A stretch of 64,000 nucleotides of DNA from Planctomycetaceae bacterium (GTDB lineage Bacteria > Planctomycetota > Planctomycetia > Planctomycetales > Planctomycetaceae), in NCBI GenBank assembly GCA_021732845.1, contig JAKFUF010000004.1, positions 1 to 64,000 of the forward strand. The letters run 5' to 3'. The position numbers and the translations under genes are program-made. Of the stretch, positions 50,747 to 59,105 are shown one piece after another; position 1 is the stretch's first letter; the number at the start of each line of letters is the position of its first letter. The notes below the pieces were generated by a model. The model did not search any database. It saw only the letters and a list, made by a program, of their open reading frames with translations, and was not told the origin of the DNA.

Positions 50747-50887
50747 ACCTGATTGCAAAGTAGGTGTGGTGATTCACCCCCGGATGTCGCACGAGAGGGC
50801 GAGAGAGGGCGATAGCCGTCCGAATGAGTCGCAGCGCCTTGAGAACGAAACGTGTTCGCGAATCGTTTACTGAGATGATTGGGGATT

Positions 50888-51571
50888 CTAAGGCAAATAA
50901 CCAGATGCGATGCTGTCCCAGTCTATTGGTTCTTTAGGCTCAAAACCATCAGCGGATTGCAGCGTTTTGCCTCGGAACGGCTCCAGAGGGCAATCATGTG
51001 GGAATCGAATATCCTCGATAAAGGGGAGCAAGGGAAGACGCAGCAGCCTCCTCCAAGGCGAGGATACGAGATCTGTACCAACACAATCTTGCAATCGTGA
51101 TGCAGTAACTAGGGCAAGATATATTTTAGCCAGGCTCTTCGCAGGGATTTCAATGGTGATAGCGACACGGCCTTCGTTATCATCATAGTCTACTAAAGTA
51201 GATTCCTGTGAGCTAATTTCCTTGAGCCAGCTTGTGAAGTTTTGAATCAGTACCGAGTTCTCGTCGAAGCTGTCAGGCATGTCGCAGAGGTTGATGGAGA
51301 ATTCCGCCCTTTTTTTGATGTTAGGTTCTTCCTCTCTGGTATTCGTGTCCTCGCAATGTGGTTGTGAGAGCATAAGCTCTTCCGGCTTGACCTCGAAAAG
51401 GTCCGCAAGCCTCTTCAGGTTCGTCCTGAACACACGGCCTCCCTGCATGAGTTGCTCAACTCGGCGTTGAGAAAACACGCCGCGCACGGCGATTTCGCTT
51501 GCCGCCCACCCCTTTTGAACGAGCAAGAGTTCGAGCTTATTCACATCGATGTGGTAGTACCGCGTAAGCAT
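50888..51571 (-). CDS. XRE-like HTH regulator with a conserved C-terminal domain
   Basis: A 227-residue product from ATG 51571 (GGGGAG 4-9 bases upstream). The N-terminal HTH (WAASEIAVRGVFSQRRVEQL, then LADLFEVKPEELM) resembles XRE/Cro regulators. The C-terminal ~130 residues (STLVDYDDNEGRVAITIEIP, then AKSLAKIYLALVTASRLQDC) recur in the partial gene at the right window edge. The 330 bases between this gene and the divergent ParB-like gene at 51903 hold no other gene and probably both promoters. A role in controlling element genes is inferred. Confidence 0.7.
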   Translation of the reverse strand: MLTRYYHIDVNKLELLLVQKGWAASEIAVRGVFSQRRVEQLMQGGRVFRTNLKRLADLFEVKPEELMLSQPHCEDTNTREEEPNIKKRAEFSINLCDMPDSFDENSVLIQNFTSWLKEISSQESTLVDYDDNEGRVAITIEIPAKSLAKIYLALVTASRLQDCVGTDLVSSPWRRLLRLPLLPFIEDIRFPHDCPLEPFRGKTLQSADGFEPKEPIDWDSIASGYLP

Positions 51572-51902
51572 CAACTCCCCGACTTTTCGCTGAGATTGCG
51601 GGCAAACTGCGGAGCCACTTCCGGCAGCCTCGTTTAGGATTCGTTCAGTCAAGGCGATCCGGGACGCAAAGGCATTTTCCGGCGAGCAACTGATCGAAGG
51701 CGGTTGGGAGATTCTACGGAAATCGAACCGCCACTGCCAGGCGGCTCGACGACGATGCGGGCGGGCGGCTCCAGCGACGCGGCGAAAACGCTTTTGGGTT
51801 TGAACGGATTCTGATGATGAGACGTGGCGTTCTTCTTCACTGCTCCGGCGGGCTGATGAAGGGGAGCGATTCCGACCTGTTCTGTGGAAAAGGAGAATCG
51901 AA

Positions 51903-52733
51903 ATGCTGACCGCGAAACCTTTGGACATGTTCGATCTGCCCACCGAACGGAAGCCCCTCGGCTGGTTCAAACCGGATGAGCGGGAACTGGCCCGGCATGA
52001 CGACCGGCAGGAGCTTCGTAGGCGAGGCGAGGACATGCTGGCGAACGGCCAGCTTCAGGCGGTGGGTGCCACGGAAGACGGCCGGATGGTCTACGGTCAT
52101 GGCCGCTACCTGTCAGCGGAGGCAGTCGGAATCAAGACGCTGGAGGTGAAGATCTACCCCGCCTCACTGCCCGACACACAGTTCAGTCTCATCCGGGCAG
52201 CGGAAAACCTGCAACGCAAGGATCTCACGAGCCACAGGAAATGGCTCCTGTGCGCCGACTTGATGCGCGGCAACCCCACTTGGCAAATGAAAGACCTGGC
52301 CGAGCACCTGCACCTCGATCCGTCGATGGGGTGCCGCCTGCTGTCACCCAGCAAATGTATCCCCGCCGTTCAGGAAGCGCTGGCCGTCGGCAAGCTCGGC
52401 CTCAGCGATTGCTACGCGATCAGCAAATTGCCCGAACCCGAACAAGCCGGGATGCTGGCACTCAAGCTGTCGGGTGCCAGCCGGGACGCCATTGAGCAAG
52501 CCGGACGGAAAACCCGCAACGTCGGCAAGCAATCGGTCAGGGTCGCCCGCATCAAGTGCCCGATGACCAGGGCAGTCGTGCAGATCAGCGGCGCTGACAT
52601 CAGCCTCGATGAAGCCATTGAGGCGGCTCAGGAATGGGTCAAGGAAGCGAAGAAGGCCAGCGAGCAGGGGCTATGTGCCAAGACGTTCGAGCGGCTCTGT
52701 AGGGACAAGGCGAAGAAGGAGAAACGCCCATGA
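51903..52733 (+). CDS. ParB-like nuclease-domain protein
   Basis: A 276-residue product with a ParB-type N-terminal domain (GRMVYGHGRYLSAEAVGIKT) and RAAENLQRKDLTSHRKW, followed by an HTH (MKDLAEHLHLDPSMGCRLLS). It is a second, shorter and distinct ParB homologue besides the one at 42793. AAGGAG is 8-13 bases before the ATG. It begins the plus-strand run of small genes that ends in the coupling protein and may regulate transfer or partition. Confidence 0.82.
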   Translation: MLTAKPLDMFDLPTERKPLGWFKPDERELARHDDRQELRRRGEDMLANGQLQAVGATEDGRMVYGHGRYLSAEAVGIKTLEVKIYPASLPDTQFSLIRAAENLQRKDLTSHRKWLLCADLMRGNPTWQMKDLAEHLHLDPSMGCRLLSPSKCIPAVQEALAVGKLGLSDCYAISKLPEPEQAGMLALKLSGASRDAIEQAGRKTRNVGKQSVRVARIKCPMTRAVVQISGADISLDEAIEAAQEWVKEAKKASEQGLCAKTFERLCRDKAKKEKRP

Positions 52734-53299
52734 AAAGCCTGTGCAGGATTCTGGTCGGGCTGGCGCTACTCTACCCGGCCTATTGGGACCATGTAGCGGC
52801 TCACAAGCTGTCGGACACGGCCATCGGCATCGAGGAGACGGTGGTCAACACCGGGCCTGCGATTACAGACACCAGGTTGCGCCCGGCACGACCGGAGGAT
52901 GCTGATTTCTTCAGCGGTGATCCCAGAGAAATTATGAAGAAGCCGGAAAACAAAAAGAAGCTGGAAGAGGCCATCGATATGGACCGGCGTGCAGCACTGA
53001 TGGCACTTGCAGCAGGGCTGCTGATCGTCTGGGGCCTGTATCCGGTGCTGCGTGTTGCCGGGCTGTGGCTGCTGATGCCTCAGTGGGTGAAACAGCGAAT
53101 CGCGCAACAGGCCGAAGCCGCTCAATCAACCGAAAGCAAGGAGGCGGGTCATGGACAACCAGAGATTGAAACACGACGTGGCGACGGCACTGAGCAAGGC
53201 GATTCTGGACATCTTCCAGAACCTCCTGCGCCCGGAGGAATTCCGGGACGCGATGGAGGAAACCTACTTGGCAGTGAAGGCGGGACTGGAAACCTATGA
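52730..53299 (+). CDS. Membrane protein of the transfer region
   Basis: A 189-residue product overlapping the ParB-like stop by 4 bases. It has an N-terminal signal-like hydrophobic stretch (CRILVGLALLYPAYW) and a second hydrophobic segment (ALMALAAGLLIVWGLYPVLR) near residues 90-110. The C-terminal ~50 residues are Gly/Pro/Glu-rich and overlap the next gene in another frame, so the last part may be a frame-driven tail. The role is unknown; position suggests an envelope protein linked to conjugation. Confidence 0.6.
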   Translation: MKSLCRILVGLALLYPAYWDHVAAHKLSDTAIGIEETVVNTGPAITDTRLRPARPEDADFFSGDPREIMKKPENKKKLEEAIDMDRRAALMALAAGLLIVWGLYPVLRVAGLWLLMPQWVKQRIAQQAEAAQSTESKEAGHGQPEIETRRGDGTEQGDSGHLPEPPAPGGIPGRDGGNLLGSEGGTGNL

Positions 53300-53345
53300 C
53301 GCGCGGCGAGAGCAACCACGAATGCTCCGCCCGCCGCAACACTAA
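53151..53345 (+). CDS. Small helical protein, unknown
   Basis: A 64-residue product with an excellent ribosome site (AAGGAGG, 6 bases before ATG 53151). Sequence is helical (VATALSKAILDIFQNLL). The stop overlaps a downstream in-frame ATG of the coupling protein gene. No family is recognised. Confidence 0.65.
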   Translation: MDNQRLKHDVATALSKAILDIFQNLLRPEEFRDAMEETYLAVKAGLETYDARREQPRMLRPPQH

Positions 53346-53356
53346 TGGAGGGAACC

Positions 53357-55102
53357 ATGTACACGCTGACTCGATTCGCGCTCATCGCCACTGTCCTGCT
53401 CGCCGCTTACTGCGCCTTTATGCTCACCATCATGATCCCGTGGGCGTGGGTGGCCCTGGCCATCGGGGCCGCTATCGCGTTGGCAAAGCGCGGCTATCGC
53501 TACACCGCCTTCGGTACAGCGCGATGGGCCGATGCCTCCGATCTTCAGGGAATGCTCGACGGCAACGGACTCATCATCGGGCGGATTGAGTCCGGTCGCA
53601 GCCTGAAATTCTGGCCGCTGTTCAATCCCCGGATCGCGTCAGCGGTCGCCTGCGATCAGTTCCTCGCCCGGTTCCGCCGGAAGTGTCCGCAGATGGTCAC
53701 GCTGTCGAAGGCCGTGCATACGGCGGTCTTCGCTCCGACCGGCGTTGGCAAAGGCGTCTCCTGCGTCATCCCGCACCTGCTGACCTGCACGGATTCGATG
53801 GTAGTCGTTGATTTCAAAGGCGAGAACGCCCGCATTACTGCAAAAGCGCGGCGGGCGATGGGCCACCGTGTCGTACTGCTCGATCCGTTCAAATTGGAGA
53901 CGCAATCTCCGGACAGTTTCAACCCGCTGGACTTTATCGGGGCGGACACTCCGAACGCACTGGATGAGTGCCGCGACCTCGCCGAGTCGCTGGTGATTCG
54001 TACCGGCCAGGAGAAAGACCCGCACTGGGGAGATTCCGCCGAAGTGTGGATCGCCGCGATGGTCGCTGCGGTGGTGCATTACGGGGAAGGTTCGGACCGT
54101 TCATTGCAGGCCGTCCGGATGCTGCTCACCGACCAGCAGAAGATGGAGGCCATCATCAAGCTGATGCAGGCTTCGGATGCCTGGGACGGGATGCTTTCAC
54201 GGCTTGGGCATCAGCTCACGCAATTCAAGGAGAAGGAACTCGGCTCGACGCTGACCACGACCAACCGGTTCATGCGGTTCCTCGACACGATGTCCGTCGC
54301 CGATAGCACAATGGCCAGTTCCTTCGATCCCGCCGACCTGCTCAAGGGCAGGGTGACGGTCTACCTCATCCTGCCGCCGGAACACATGCGGGCGCAGTCG
54401 GCGTTACTCCGAATGTGGATCGGCTCGCTGCTGCGGGCGGTGGTGCGGGGAGGGCTTCAGGAACGGAAGAAAGTTCATTTCGTCCTCGACGAGGCGGCAA
54501 GCCTCGGCCACATGGATGCGCTCGATGACGCGGTGGACAAGTTCCGGGGCTACGGCGTGCGGCTCCAGCTTTACTACCAGTCGCTCGGACAGTTGAAGAA
54601 GTGTTTCCCGGAGGGCGGCGATCTAACGCTTTTGGGCAATTGCACAACGATCTGGTTCGGCGTCAACGACAACGACACGGCGGAGTATGTCAGCAACCGG
54701 CTCGGCGAGGAGACCATCGTCATCACGAGCGGCGGGACCAGTTCGGGCATGTCCCGGCAGACGGGGCACGATGGCAGTTACAGCTACTCGACGAACGAAA
54801 GTGAAAACTGGCAGCAGCATGGACGGAAGCTGCTCAAGCCTGAAGAGGTGATGGCCCTGCCGGAGCGGACGGCCATCACCTTCACTCCCGGCGTGCCGCC
54901 GATCTGGACAACGCTGATTCGCTACTACGAGGGGTCGCTCAAACAGCCCGGCCGGTTCTGGCCGGCAATCAGGTCGTTCGTGGACGCCGTGTGCCTGCTG
55001 CTGTTGGCCCTGATGCTGGCGGCGCTGCTGAGCGGGATGGCAAACGATGTGGGTGGGAGCGCACCGGGCGCTCCTACCCAAGAGGATTGGCTCTTCAAGT
55101 AA
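53357..55102 (+). CDS. VirD4/TraG-type coupling protein
   Basis: A 581-residue protein with two N-terminal transmembrane segments (residues 5-40), Walker A APTGVGKGVS near residue 126 and Walker B HFVLDEAASLGHMD near 375. This is the type IV secretion coupling protein that brings relaxase and DNA to the channel. GGAGGG is 4 bases before ATG 53357; ATG 53345 in the same frame is possible. The C-terminus carries a third hydrophobic segment (LLLLALMLAALLSGM), which is less usual for this family. No T4SS channel genes are in the window. Confidence 0.85.
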   Translation: MYTLTRFALIATVLLAAYCAFMLTIMIPWAWVALAIGAAIALAKRGYRYTAFGTARWADASDLQGMLDGNGLIIGRIESGRSLKFWPLFNPRIASAVACDQFLARFRRKCPQMVTLSKAVHTAVFAPTGVGKGVSCVIPHLLTCTDSMVVVDFKGENARITAKARRAMGHRVVLLDPFKLETQSPDSFNPLDFIGADTPNALDECRDLAESLVIRTGQEKDPHWGDSAEVWIAAMVAAVVHYGEGSDRSLQAVRMLLTDQQKMEAIIKLMQASDAWDGMLSRLGHQLTQFKEKELGSTLTTTNRFMRFLDTMSVADSTMASSFDPADLLKGRVTVYLILPPEHMRAQSALLRMWIGSLLRAVVRGGLQERKKVHFVLDEAASLGHMDALDDAVDKFRGYGVRLQLYYQSLGQLKKCFPEGGDLTLLGNCTTIWFGVNDNDTAEYVSNRLGEETIVITSGGTSSGMSRQTGHDGSYSYSTNESENWQQHGRKLLKPEEVMALPERTAITFTPGVPPIWTTLIRYYEGSLKQPGRFWPAIRSFVDAVCLLLLALMLAALLSGMANDVGGSAPGAPTQEDWLFK

Positions 55103-55114
55103 AGGAGGATCGTC

Positions 55115-55435
55115 ATGTCGAAGAGTACGCGGGAACTGTTTGATCGCCTCAAGGAAAACCCGAAGTCGATGGGTGCCATCGAGGCGGCTGTCGAAGGGGT
55201 GAAGGAGGGCGTGAAAGCCTTCGCTCCTCGCCTCACCCTCAAGGACATCTTGCAGGACGTGAGGTCTGAACTGACGCAGGTGGTCGCCCACGGCGCTCAC
55301 GAGCTGGCTGCAACGCTGTTCAACGGTTCGTCGTTCGTCATGTACGCGCGTACAGAACAAGAGAGCGTCGAGGACCCGCTGCACGGGAAGCCGCTTGAAG
55401 CAAACAACGAGCATGACATCGGAAGAGAAATGTAA
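55115..55435 (+). CDS. Small protein of unknown function
   Basis: A 106-residue helical product (LFDRLKENPKSMGAIEAAVE) behind AAAGGAGG. It follows the coupling protein by 12 bases and is likely cotranscribed. There is no membrane segment and no known family. Confidence 0.65.
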   Translation: MSKSTRELFDRLKENPKSMGAIEAAVEGVKEGVKAFAPRLTLKDILQDVRSELTQVVAHGAHELAATLFNGSSFVMYARTEQESVEDPLHGKPLEANNEHDIGREM

Positions 55436-55469
55436 CCACGGAATCTAACCCATCTCAAGGAGGTCTGTC

Positions 55470-55637
55470 ATGTTATTCGCGTCATCGTTCGGTGAATCGG
55501 TTTTCTGGACTTTCATGTTCGTCGGTGTGGGCATCTGGTCCGCCCGCAGACTGTTCGGGCAGTTCGACGGCAAGGGCGAGATCAAGGGTGCTGCCCAGAA
55601 GGGCATCATCAGCATGATCGGCCGCTGGCTCAAGTAA
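55470..55637 (+). CDS. Small membrane protein (55 aa)
   Basis: ATG 55470 follows AAGGAGG; the product begins MLFASSFGESVFWTFMFVGV, has one transmembrane-like segment and ends in a basic tail (ISMIGRWLK). It sits between other small transfer-region genes with equally good ribosome sites. A hairpin follows (55654-55678). The function is unknown. Confidence 0.7.
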   Translation: MLFASSFGESVFWTFMFVGVGIWSARRLFGQFDGKGEIKGAAQKGIISMIGRWLK

Positions 55638-55653
55638 CCGGCCAAACAATACC

Positions 55654-55678
55654 GGTGGGGGCGCGCCCGGCCCCCGCC
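55654..55678 (+). terminator. Hairpin, possible attenuator
   Basis: GGTGGGGGC (55654-55662) pairs with GCCCCCGCC (55670-55678) around 7 bases; only a short A/T stretch follows, so it may slow rather than end transcription. Confidence 0.45.
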
Positions 55679-55697
55679 ATTTTCAAGGAGGAAAGCG

Positions 55698-56003
55698 ATG
55701 GAACTCATTTACCTGGTCGTGACCGTTCTCATCATGGCGGTCATCTTCGCCGTCCTCAAGAGCCTGTGGGTGGGCCTGGCACTTCGCGTGTTCGGCTGGA
55801 AGCCCCGGATTCTCGACGAGAAGCAGGTGGCTCGCACCGTCGAGCAATGCACGGCTGAGTTTTTCCAGCAGTGCCACAATCTCCGGGAGGATCAGGTCGA
55901 GGCCATGTCGGACAGCGACAAGCGGATGATGCTCGAAGACATCGACACATACACGCGATTCGTGATCGAACGCTACGTCCAGAATTACTTACTGGCCCAC
56001 TGA
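55698..56003 (+). CDS. Small membrane-anchored protein
   Basis: A 101-residue product behind AAGGAGG with an N-terminal membrane segment (LIYLVVTVLIMAVIFAVL) and a cytoplasmic-looking helical tail ending QNYLLAH. It may be an accessory subunit of the transfer machinery, judged only by position. A terminator-like hairpin lies directly downstream. Confidence 0.7.
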   Translation: MELIYLVVTVLIMAVIFAVLKSLWVGLALRVFGWKPRILDEKQVARTVEQCTAEFFQQCHNLREDQVEAMSDSDKRMMLEDIDTYTRFVIERYVQNYLLAH

Positions 56004-56005
56004 CA

Positions 56006-56033
56006 AAAGCGGGGGCTGCCCGGCCCCCGCTTT
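56006..56033 (+). terminator. Rho-independent terminator
   Basis: AAAGCGGGGGC (56006-56016) and GCCCCCGCTTT (56023-56033) form a perfect 11-bp stem with a 6-base loop, followed by CTTTT. It lies right after the stop at 56003. Confidence 0.75.
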
Positions 56034-56052
56034 CTTTTAAGGAGACATCGTC

Positions 56053-56427
56053 ATGACGACAGTCAGGTTTCGTGAGTGGGACTGCAAAGTAGAGCGGCTG
56101 AAATACTCGAACGGCCGCACCGCTCTCGTTCTGGTTGATGCCCGGAATCAGGAAGAGGTTGCCGTGGCGACGATCAACCTGCCGGATCAGCCTCTGGAAC
56201 CGGGGCAGGTCTTCATCAAGGACTATTCCGAGAACGCTGGAATGCTCGCCGCGCTGGAACGGGCGGGCATCGTGAAGGCGACGGGCGAAACCATCCAGGC
56301 TGGTTTCGCACAGATTCCGAAAGCCTCGCTGCTTTCGCCCGAGCATGAACGCAGTGGCCACCAACACAAGGTCGGTGAAGCGGCGAAGCGCCCGTCACCG
56401 GCCAAAACCAATGAACGCGAAAGGTAG
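56053..56427 (+). CDS. DUF4313-like element protein
   Basis: A 124-residue product behind AAGGAG. Its pattern (LVDARNQEEVAVATINLPD, then FIKDYSENAGMLAALERAGI) matches a short protein family that is common on mobile elements and that I recall as DUF4313. The function is unknown. The C-terminal ~30 residues are charged and probably disordered. Confidence 0.7.
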   Translation: MTTVRFREWDCKVERLKYSNGRTALVLVDARNQEEVAVATINLPDQPLEPGQVFIKDYSENAGMLAALERAGIVKATGETIQAGFAQIPKASLLSPEHERSGHQHKVGEAAKRPSPAKTNERER

Positions 56428-56434
56428 GTGAGTG

Positions 56435-56554
56435 ATGGGAATTTTCTTGTTTGTCATTGCGACGTTCGAGGTGGTGATTGTCGCGCTAGCCGTCCGGGAA
56501 ACGCCAAACCCGGCAAGCAGTGAAGACGAATGCGACTCGGGGTGCGCGAGCTAA
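56435..56554 (+). CDS. Tiny membrane peptide (39 aa)
   Basis: ATG 56435 is preceded by AAAGGTAGGTG. The peptide starts MGIFLFVIATFEVVIVALAV and ends in an acidic, two-cysteine tail. Its stop codon is directly followed by the ribosome site of the next gene, so the two are likely coupled. No family known. Confidence 0.5.
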   Translation: MGIFLFVIATFEVVIVALAVRETPNPASSEDECDSGCAS

Positions 56555-56565
56555 AGGAGCAAAGG

Positions 56566-56826
56566 ATGATCCTTGAAGCACGGCTGGAGCGAATCGAAGC
56601 CATGCTTGCCGTGCTGGTCGAGCGGCAGACGATCCGCGAATGGTATTCCACGGATGAGTTTGCCCGGATCGTCGCACGCGTGGAGTTCACAGTGCGGGAG
56701 TGGGCAAGGCGCGGTCGAATCAATGCCGCGAAGAAAGACAGTGGTCGCGGCGCTCATGCCTCGTGGGTCATCTCCCATGCCGAGTTACTGCGCTATCAGC
56801 GGGAAGGCTTGTTGCCGTCCCGATAA
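56566..56826 (+). CDS. Excisionase/MerR-like HTH protein
   Basis: An 86-residue product from ATG 56566 (AAAGGAG 6 bases upstream). A short coiled coil (LEARLERIEAMLAVLVERQ) leads to a winged helix-turn-helix (WYSTDEFARIVARVEFTVRE) with a basic wing (WARRGRINAAKK). The pattern is typical of excisionases and MerR-like regulators beside recombinase genes in Planctomycetes. It may steer excision or control the neighbouring recombinase remnants. Confidence 0.75.
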   Translation: MILEARLERIEAMLAVLVERQTIREWYSTDEFARIVARVEFTVREWARRGRINAAKKDSGRGAHASWVISHAELLRYQREGLLPSR

Positions 56827-56931
56827 CCCCCCTCCGCAACCAGACTATGTGACGTGCGGGCGAGTCAGGCCGCGCGGCCTGGCCCGCACGTTTTTCAAAC
56901 CGTTTCCACTCTCAGGCGATGGATGCCTTTC

Positions 56932-57222
56932 ATGTCCCGTGGCAATCACAAAAAGGATTGCGAAGTCGAGGCGGTTGCTCTCCCGAGCATCGTCCCGGCC
57001 GGGACACCGGATTGGATCACGCTAGAGCTGATCGAACGCACGATCAAAGTGTGGCAACCGTACTACGAGCAGGTACTTTCTGCCGAAGAAGCCGTTACAA
57101 TGATCCGGAATGCGGGTCGTTTGTTTGTGGCTCTATCTTCGGAAAATACAGCTAAAACAATTTGTTGCTTGAATCTTTGGTTGTCACACATTCATTCGCA
57201 CTCGGAACATCTGCCGTTGTAA
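56932..57222 (+). CDS. Small recombinase-associated protein
   Basis: A 96-residue product with ITLELIERTIKVWQPYYEQV followed by EEAVTMIRNAGRLF. This small helical family normally sits directly in front of a serine recombinase gene in planctomycete elements. Here the recombinase is missing and the C-terminal 25 residues look degraded. A decayed copy of the same family does precede a recombinase remnant at 58006-58412. Confidence 0.55.
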   Translation: MSRGNHKKDCEVEAVALPSIVPAGTPDWITLELIERTIKVWQPYYEQVLSAEEAVTMIRNAGRLFVALSSENTAKTICCLNLWLSHIHSHSEHLPL

Positions 57223-57300
57223 TAAATCCGTAACACTTTTGTGGTATTCTGGCTGAGTAACGTTTAATTCTTGAGCAACACGCATAGTAAGGGAGTAGTT

Positions 57301-57534
57301 ATGCCAAAAGATATTAAAACAGATACGACAAAAGCCCCACTTATCACTACTCCAGCACGAATCGACATGAACGCACTGAATGAGATCACTGAGATAATGG
57401 CAAAGGCAGGCGTAAAGTCCGACCTTGTACCTGACTCGTCAATGACTGCCTTTCCAAAAGAAGCCACACAGAAAATGGAAGAACTCCAAAGAGAGCAAGA
57501 CAAGACAAAGAAAGATTCAGGAATGAGTCGCTAA
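57301..57534 (+). CDS. Small protein of unknown function
   Basis: A 77-residue charged product with AAGGGAG 5 bases before the ATG. The sequence (DIKTDTTKAPLITTPARIDM) is hydrophilic with a helical C-terminus (QKMEELQREQDKTKK). AT-rich surroundings differ from neighbours, so recent acquisition is possible. No family recognised. Confidence 0.55.
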   Translation: MPKDIKTDTTKAPLITTPARIDMNALNEITEIMAKAGVKSDLVPDSSMTAFPKEATQKMEELQREQDKTKKDSGMSR

Positions 57535-58005
57535 CTTCTGCTACTGCCGTTAGCTCATTAAAGGCAAAGTGCGGGTATCTTGGGGAGCACCTGTTGAGCC
57601 GCAGGAGTGCAATGTGTGACAAGGTTGATGAAGTTAATGCTCGACCCAATGCGGGGGAGGACACCTGGCGCACTCATAGACGACTATACGGATTACATGA
57701 CCAGGGTTGGTTTCGCCGAGCCAGCGCATATTCCGCAAACACACTCACCGCGTTCTCCTGCTGATTATGCAAGCGGTCGCACAGTCGTCCAATGCTGAGA
57801 TTGGGCCTGGTGCTGCGGACGGTAACGTTATTGCTCAGGTGCTTCGATTGCCATCCCGTTCTACTGAACCCGGCTTGCACGCTGGAATCATTGACAACCG
57901 CGTTGAGTGGCGCTCGCACGAGCAGTCCAAACCGCGTCAGTAATGCACCAGTCATGTGCAATACCCTCGGAAGTTGATAGCCGATATTCAGGATACGAGG
58001 AGGGC

Positions 58006-58142
58006 TGGATCACTCCGGTCCGATCCGGCGTGCGACCAAAGCCTGGAAGCAGCACCCTGAACAGGTACGCTCCAACGAAGAATCCGTTAGAATGATCGTG
58101 GCGGCGAGTCGGTTGTGTCAGGCTCTCTTCGGAATCCTCGTC
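58006..58142 (+). pseudogene. Decayed copy of the recombinase-associated protein
   Basis: The segment reads WITP, then after a frameshift IRRATKAWKQHPEQ and NEESVRMIVAASRLCQAL. This matches the intact relative at 56932 (ITLELIERTIKVWQPYYEQV and so on). It runs directly into the serine recombinase remnant. The stretch 57535-58005 holds no gene that I can support. Confidence 0.5.
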
Positions 58143-58440
58143 ATGAAACAATTTGTGGCACTTGCTCGGGTCAGCAGCCGGGAACAGGAACGCGAAGGCT
58201 TCAGCCTCGAAGTGCAGGAAGATGCCCTGCGGCGGTATGCGACGCAGGCTGGCGGTGAAATCGCCAAGTTCTTCCGCATCGCCGAGACCGCGAGCAAGGG
58301 CGACGAACGCAAGACGTTCCGCGAACTGGTCAACTACGCCAAGAAGAACGCGGGCGTTCTCGACGGCCTGCTCTTCTACAAGCATCCAGATCGCGGAGTT
58401 CGAGACTCATGAGGCGTTGAAGGAGTGGCTCCAGTAAACG
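58143..58440 (+). pseudogene. Serine recombinase N-terminal fragment, chimeric
   Basis: ATG 58143 begins MKQFVALARVSSREQEREGF, the resolvase-type catalytic start with the active serine in the ARVSS region, and continues to LLFYKHPDRG. Normal enzymes go on for several hundred residues. Here the frame changes near 58379 and the sequence in the other frame (IAEFETHEALKEWLQ) matches the C-terminus of the relaxase-linked protein at 50231. The locus is therefore a fusion of two broken genes. Confidence 0.65.
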
Positions 58441-58530
58441 GCCCCGGCGTTCATGAGATAACCAACTAACTAATCGCGAGTATCACAAATACATAATGAT
58501 GCCAACATCGATGGCTCGCAACTTCAACAA

Positions 58531-58544
58531 GTTAACAAATTAAC
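58531..58544. promoter_or_regulatory. GTTAAC/ATTAAC boxes
   Basis: GTTAAC (58531-58536) and ATTAAC (58539-58544) lie about 100 bases before the secreted protein gene in an AT-rich stretch, similar to boxes upstream of other genes here but with 8-bp spacing. Confidence 0.25.
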
Positions 58545-58640
58545 CAATATTTAAGGTAATTGTGTCAGAATACTAACTGATACACATCTACTACACGTTC
58601 GCGGTGTGTGTTGTTCAACTAACTCGAAAGGGGTATCTAA

Positions 58641-59012
58641 ATGCGTATTCAATGTAAATGGAATTCTACTCTGGCCTGCGTGGCAATGATCTCCATGTTT
58701 GTGATGCCGCCTGCAAGCTATGCGGTCCCTGGCTCGATAGAGCTGGACAATGGGCTTCTCAGTAACCCGACTGCGCCAATAGTATATGAATGCAAATCCT
58801 ACAAGGATGGAAGCACTGGCCTATACGATGAGTATGGCCACGTTGACCTGGTCAGCAACGGAACCATATTACAAACATGGTCGTATGAGACAGTGATAGA
58901 GAATGGGAAGACTGACTTGGATACAGTATTTAAAAAGTGCAAAGCTGAGGCTGCTCGCCTCGAAGGTGAAGACGAAGTGGTGGGCAACGCCATCAAAGGT
59001 GGTGGAATGTAA
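58641..59012 (+). CDS. Small secreted protein
   Basis: A 123-residue product with AAAGGGG 7 bases before the ATG. An N-terminal signal peptide is clear (basic start, then LACVAMISMFVMPPASYA, cleavage likely after Ala). The mature part contains two Cys (YECKSY, KKCKAE) that could form a disulfide. No family is recognised. It converges on the LRR operon, and both share the strong terminator at 59031-59065. Confidence 0.7.
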   Translation: MRIQCKWNSTLACVAMISMFVMPPASYAVPGSIELDNGLLSNPTAPIVYECKSYKDGSTGLYDEYGHVDLVSNGTILQTWSYETVIENGKTDLDTVFKKCKAEAARLEGEDEVVGNAIKGGGM

Positions 59013-59030
59013 TATACATTTGCCGACGAC

Positions 59031-59065
59031 AAAAAGCGCGCGGACCTGTGTTCCGCGCGCTTTTT
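59031..59065. terminator. Strong bidirectional terminator
   Basis: AAAAAGCGCGCGGA (59031-59044) and TCCGCGCGCTTTTT (59052-59065) form a perfect 14-bp stem with T runs on both strands. It ends both the plus-strand secreted protein gene and the minus-strand LRR operon. Confidence 0.9.
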
Positions 59066-59105
59066 CACCTGACCGATGCTTTCGGTCGAAGGCGGTGTGA
59101 GTGCG

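Noticed and set aside
51572-52036. N-terminal extension of the XRE-like gene to 52036
   Set aside because: The added 155 residues are Ser/Arg-rich and overlap the ParB-like gene antisense; the start at 51571 has a good ribosome site just before the HTH domain.
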